A stretch of DNA of 5,084 nucleotides, taken from Candidatus Nealsonbacteria bacterium RBG_13_36_15 (GTDB taxonomy: Bacteria > Patescibacteriota > Minisyncoccia > Minisyncoccales > RBG-13-36-15). The DNA is taken from NCBI GenBank assembly GCA_001819145.1, contig MHLV01000022.1, forward strand, positions 1 through 5,084. Direction: 5' to 3'. Position numbers and translations under genes: made by a program. Below are positions 4,304-5,084 of the stretch, piece by piece (positions within the stretch are counted from its first letter, which is position 1; every line of letters starts with the position of its first letter). The notes under the pieces were generated by a model. It ran no database searches, was not told the origin of the DNA, and was given only the letters and a program-made list of their open reading frames with translations.

Positions 4304-5084
4304 TTACCTTAATTTTAATGGTTTTCTCCGTAAAAAGGCTGGGATGTCCCACTCGTTTTCTTTGCTTGCCATTTCTTTTTCCATTTTCTCTGATTCCTTT
4401 TTTAAATCTAAAGCTGTTTTGCCAATTTTTACGGCTATTTTTCTTTCTTTATTTTTTTGATTCTCTAATTCCGGCAATTTGTTTCTAAGGGACTTTTCTT
4501 TCTCCTTTACTTTTGTTGCCTTTATTATATTATTTGAGCGATTTCCTTTTTGCTCTTTGGCTTTTGTTTTTTTAATCATTCTTTTTCCTGTTTTAGTTTT
4601 TATTTTCTTCCCGCAACCTACAGCCAATAAGGTGATTCCAACTTTGGCCCGATAATTATCTTTCTGAGAAAGGCCAAAGATAATTTTGGCTTTAGGGTTA
4701 AAATTTGCGATATTTTTGCTTATTTTTTCTACTTCATTAATAGCTAAATTTTTAGAGCCTGTGATGTCAAATAAAATTCTTTCGGCCCCTTGAATGCCAT
4801 ATTCATAAAGCGGGTTTTGTAAAACTCTTTTTGCTCCCTCTTCAGCTCTATTGTCTCCCTGAGCCTCGGCTCTGGCTAAATAAACCAACCTTCCCCTTCC
4901 TTCTAGGATAGCTTTGACATCGGCAAAATCAATATTAATTAAGCCCGGAGAATAAATCATCTCAATTAAACCCTCAAGATTTTCAGCTAAGATTTTATTC
5001 ATTGCTGATAATGCTTCTTTCAGGGGAGTTTTTTCATTAATTATTTGGAAAATCCTGTCGTTGGGAATAATTGAAAAGGCGTTA
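4304..5084 (-). CDS. ftsZ: Cell division protein FtsZ, C-terminal part (5' end beyond the window)
   Basis: The reading frame stays open to the right edge, so the gene is truncated by the window and the internal ATG at 5002 is not the true start. The visible part is about 259 codons. It opens with IIPNDRIFQIINEKTPLKEA, the FtsZ segment usually read as IPNDRLLQ, then SPGLINIDFADVKAIL, a block diagnostic of the FtsZ GTPase C-terminal subdomain. ITGSKNLAINEVEKI and KIIFGLSQKDNY follow, and the fold ends at LLAVGCG. After this comes a disordered, strongly lysine-rich linker of roughly 90 residues. The protein ends with DIPAFLRRKPLKLR, matching the conserved C-terminal peptide that binds FtsA and other partners. 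FtsZ polymerises into the cytokinetic ring under the membrane. The N-terminal GTP-binding half with GGGTGTG lies outside. galU follows 79 nt downstream on the same strand with no convincing terminator between. Confidence 0.96.
   Translation of the reverse strand, partial: NAFSIIPNDRIFQIINEKTPLKEALSAMNKILAENLEGLIEMIYSPGLINIDFADVKAILEGRGRLVYLARAEAQGDNRAEEGAKRVLQNPLYEYGIQGAERILFDITGSKNLAINEVEKISKNIANFNPKAKIIFGLSQKDNYRAKVGITLLAVGCGKKIKTKTGKRMIKKTKAKEQKGNRSNNIIKATKVKEKEKSLRNKLPELENQKNKERKIAVKIGKTALDLKKESEKMEKEMASKENEWDIPAFLRRKPLKLR

Noticed and set aside
4112..4312. Plus-strand open frame of 66 codons
   Set aside because: It is antisense to the N-terminal coding part of galU and to the ftsZ-galU gap, with no protein family likeness.

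Overview
The window looks like a compact, AT-rich bacterial chromosome segment. The best guess is a Candidate Phyla Radiation (Patescibacteria, Parcubacteria-like) genome or a similarly streamlined lineage. The grounds are lysine- and isoleucine-rich proteins, very short or overlapping gene junctions, and an FtsZ with a long lysine-rich linker ending in a DIPAFLRRK tail. This placement is inference from style and is not proven. All six protein genes lie on the minus strand. The only plus-strand gene is a structured RNA at the left edge.

Left edge (1-359, plus strand). A terminator-like hairpin (28-61) is followed by a consensus extended -10 promoter (TTGACA, 16 bp, TGCTATAAT; 87-114). A GC-rich RNA of about 207 nt (about 121-327) follows and ends at a strong intrinsic terminator (294-327). 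It folds by hand into a multibranched RNA with GNRA-capped arms. I could not match it to tmRNA, RNase P RNA, SRP RNA, a tRNA or a riboswitch that I know. It is the strongest candidate for something undescribed.

Middle (360-2400, minus strand). Read in the direction of transcription, this holds a HypC-family protein (2191-2400), a 10-TM EamA/DMT transporter (1066-1974) and a DUF6390-type protein (360-1079). The last overlaps the transporter by 14 nt. HypC and DUF6390 both point to [NiFe]-hydrogenase maturation, but no hydrogenase subunit and no other hyp gene is in view. The HypC keeps Cys2 but has Gln where the family has its conserved His. The C-terminal half of the DUF6390 protein seems to echo the HypC pattern with both Cys and His present. 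The 215-bp gap between hypC and the transporter is bounded by a 17-bp inverted repeat (16/17). Its arms contain the hypC stop codon and the transporter start codon, and the segment carries a TATAAT facing the transporter. This could be a MITE-like element or an invertible promoter.

Right (2404-5084, minus strand). Read in the direction of transcription, this holds the 3' part of ftsZ (cut by the window edge), galU (UDP-glucose synthesis) and nnrD (repair of hydrated NAD(P)H), followed 3 bp later by hypC. The galU-nnrD gap is almost wholly a foldback of about 72 nt that includes the galU stop codon. The shared strand and short gaps suggest one or a few long transcripts running from cell division through envelope precursor synthesis and nicotinamide repair to hydrogenase-related genes.
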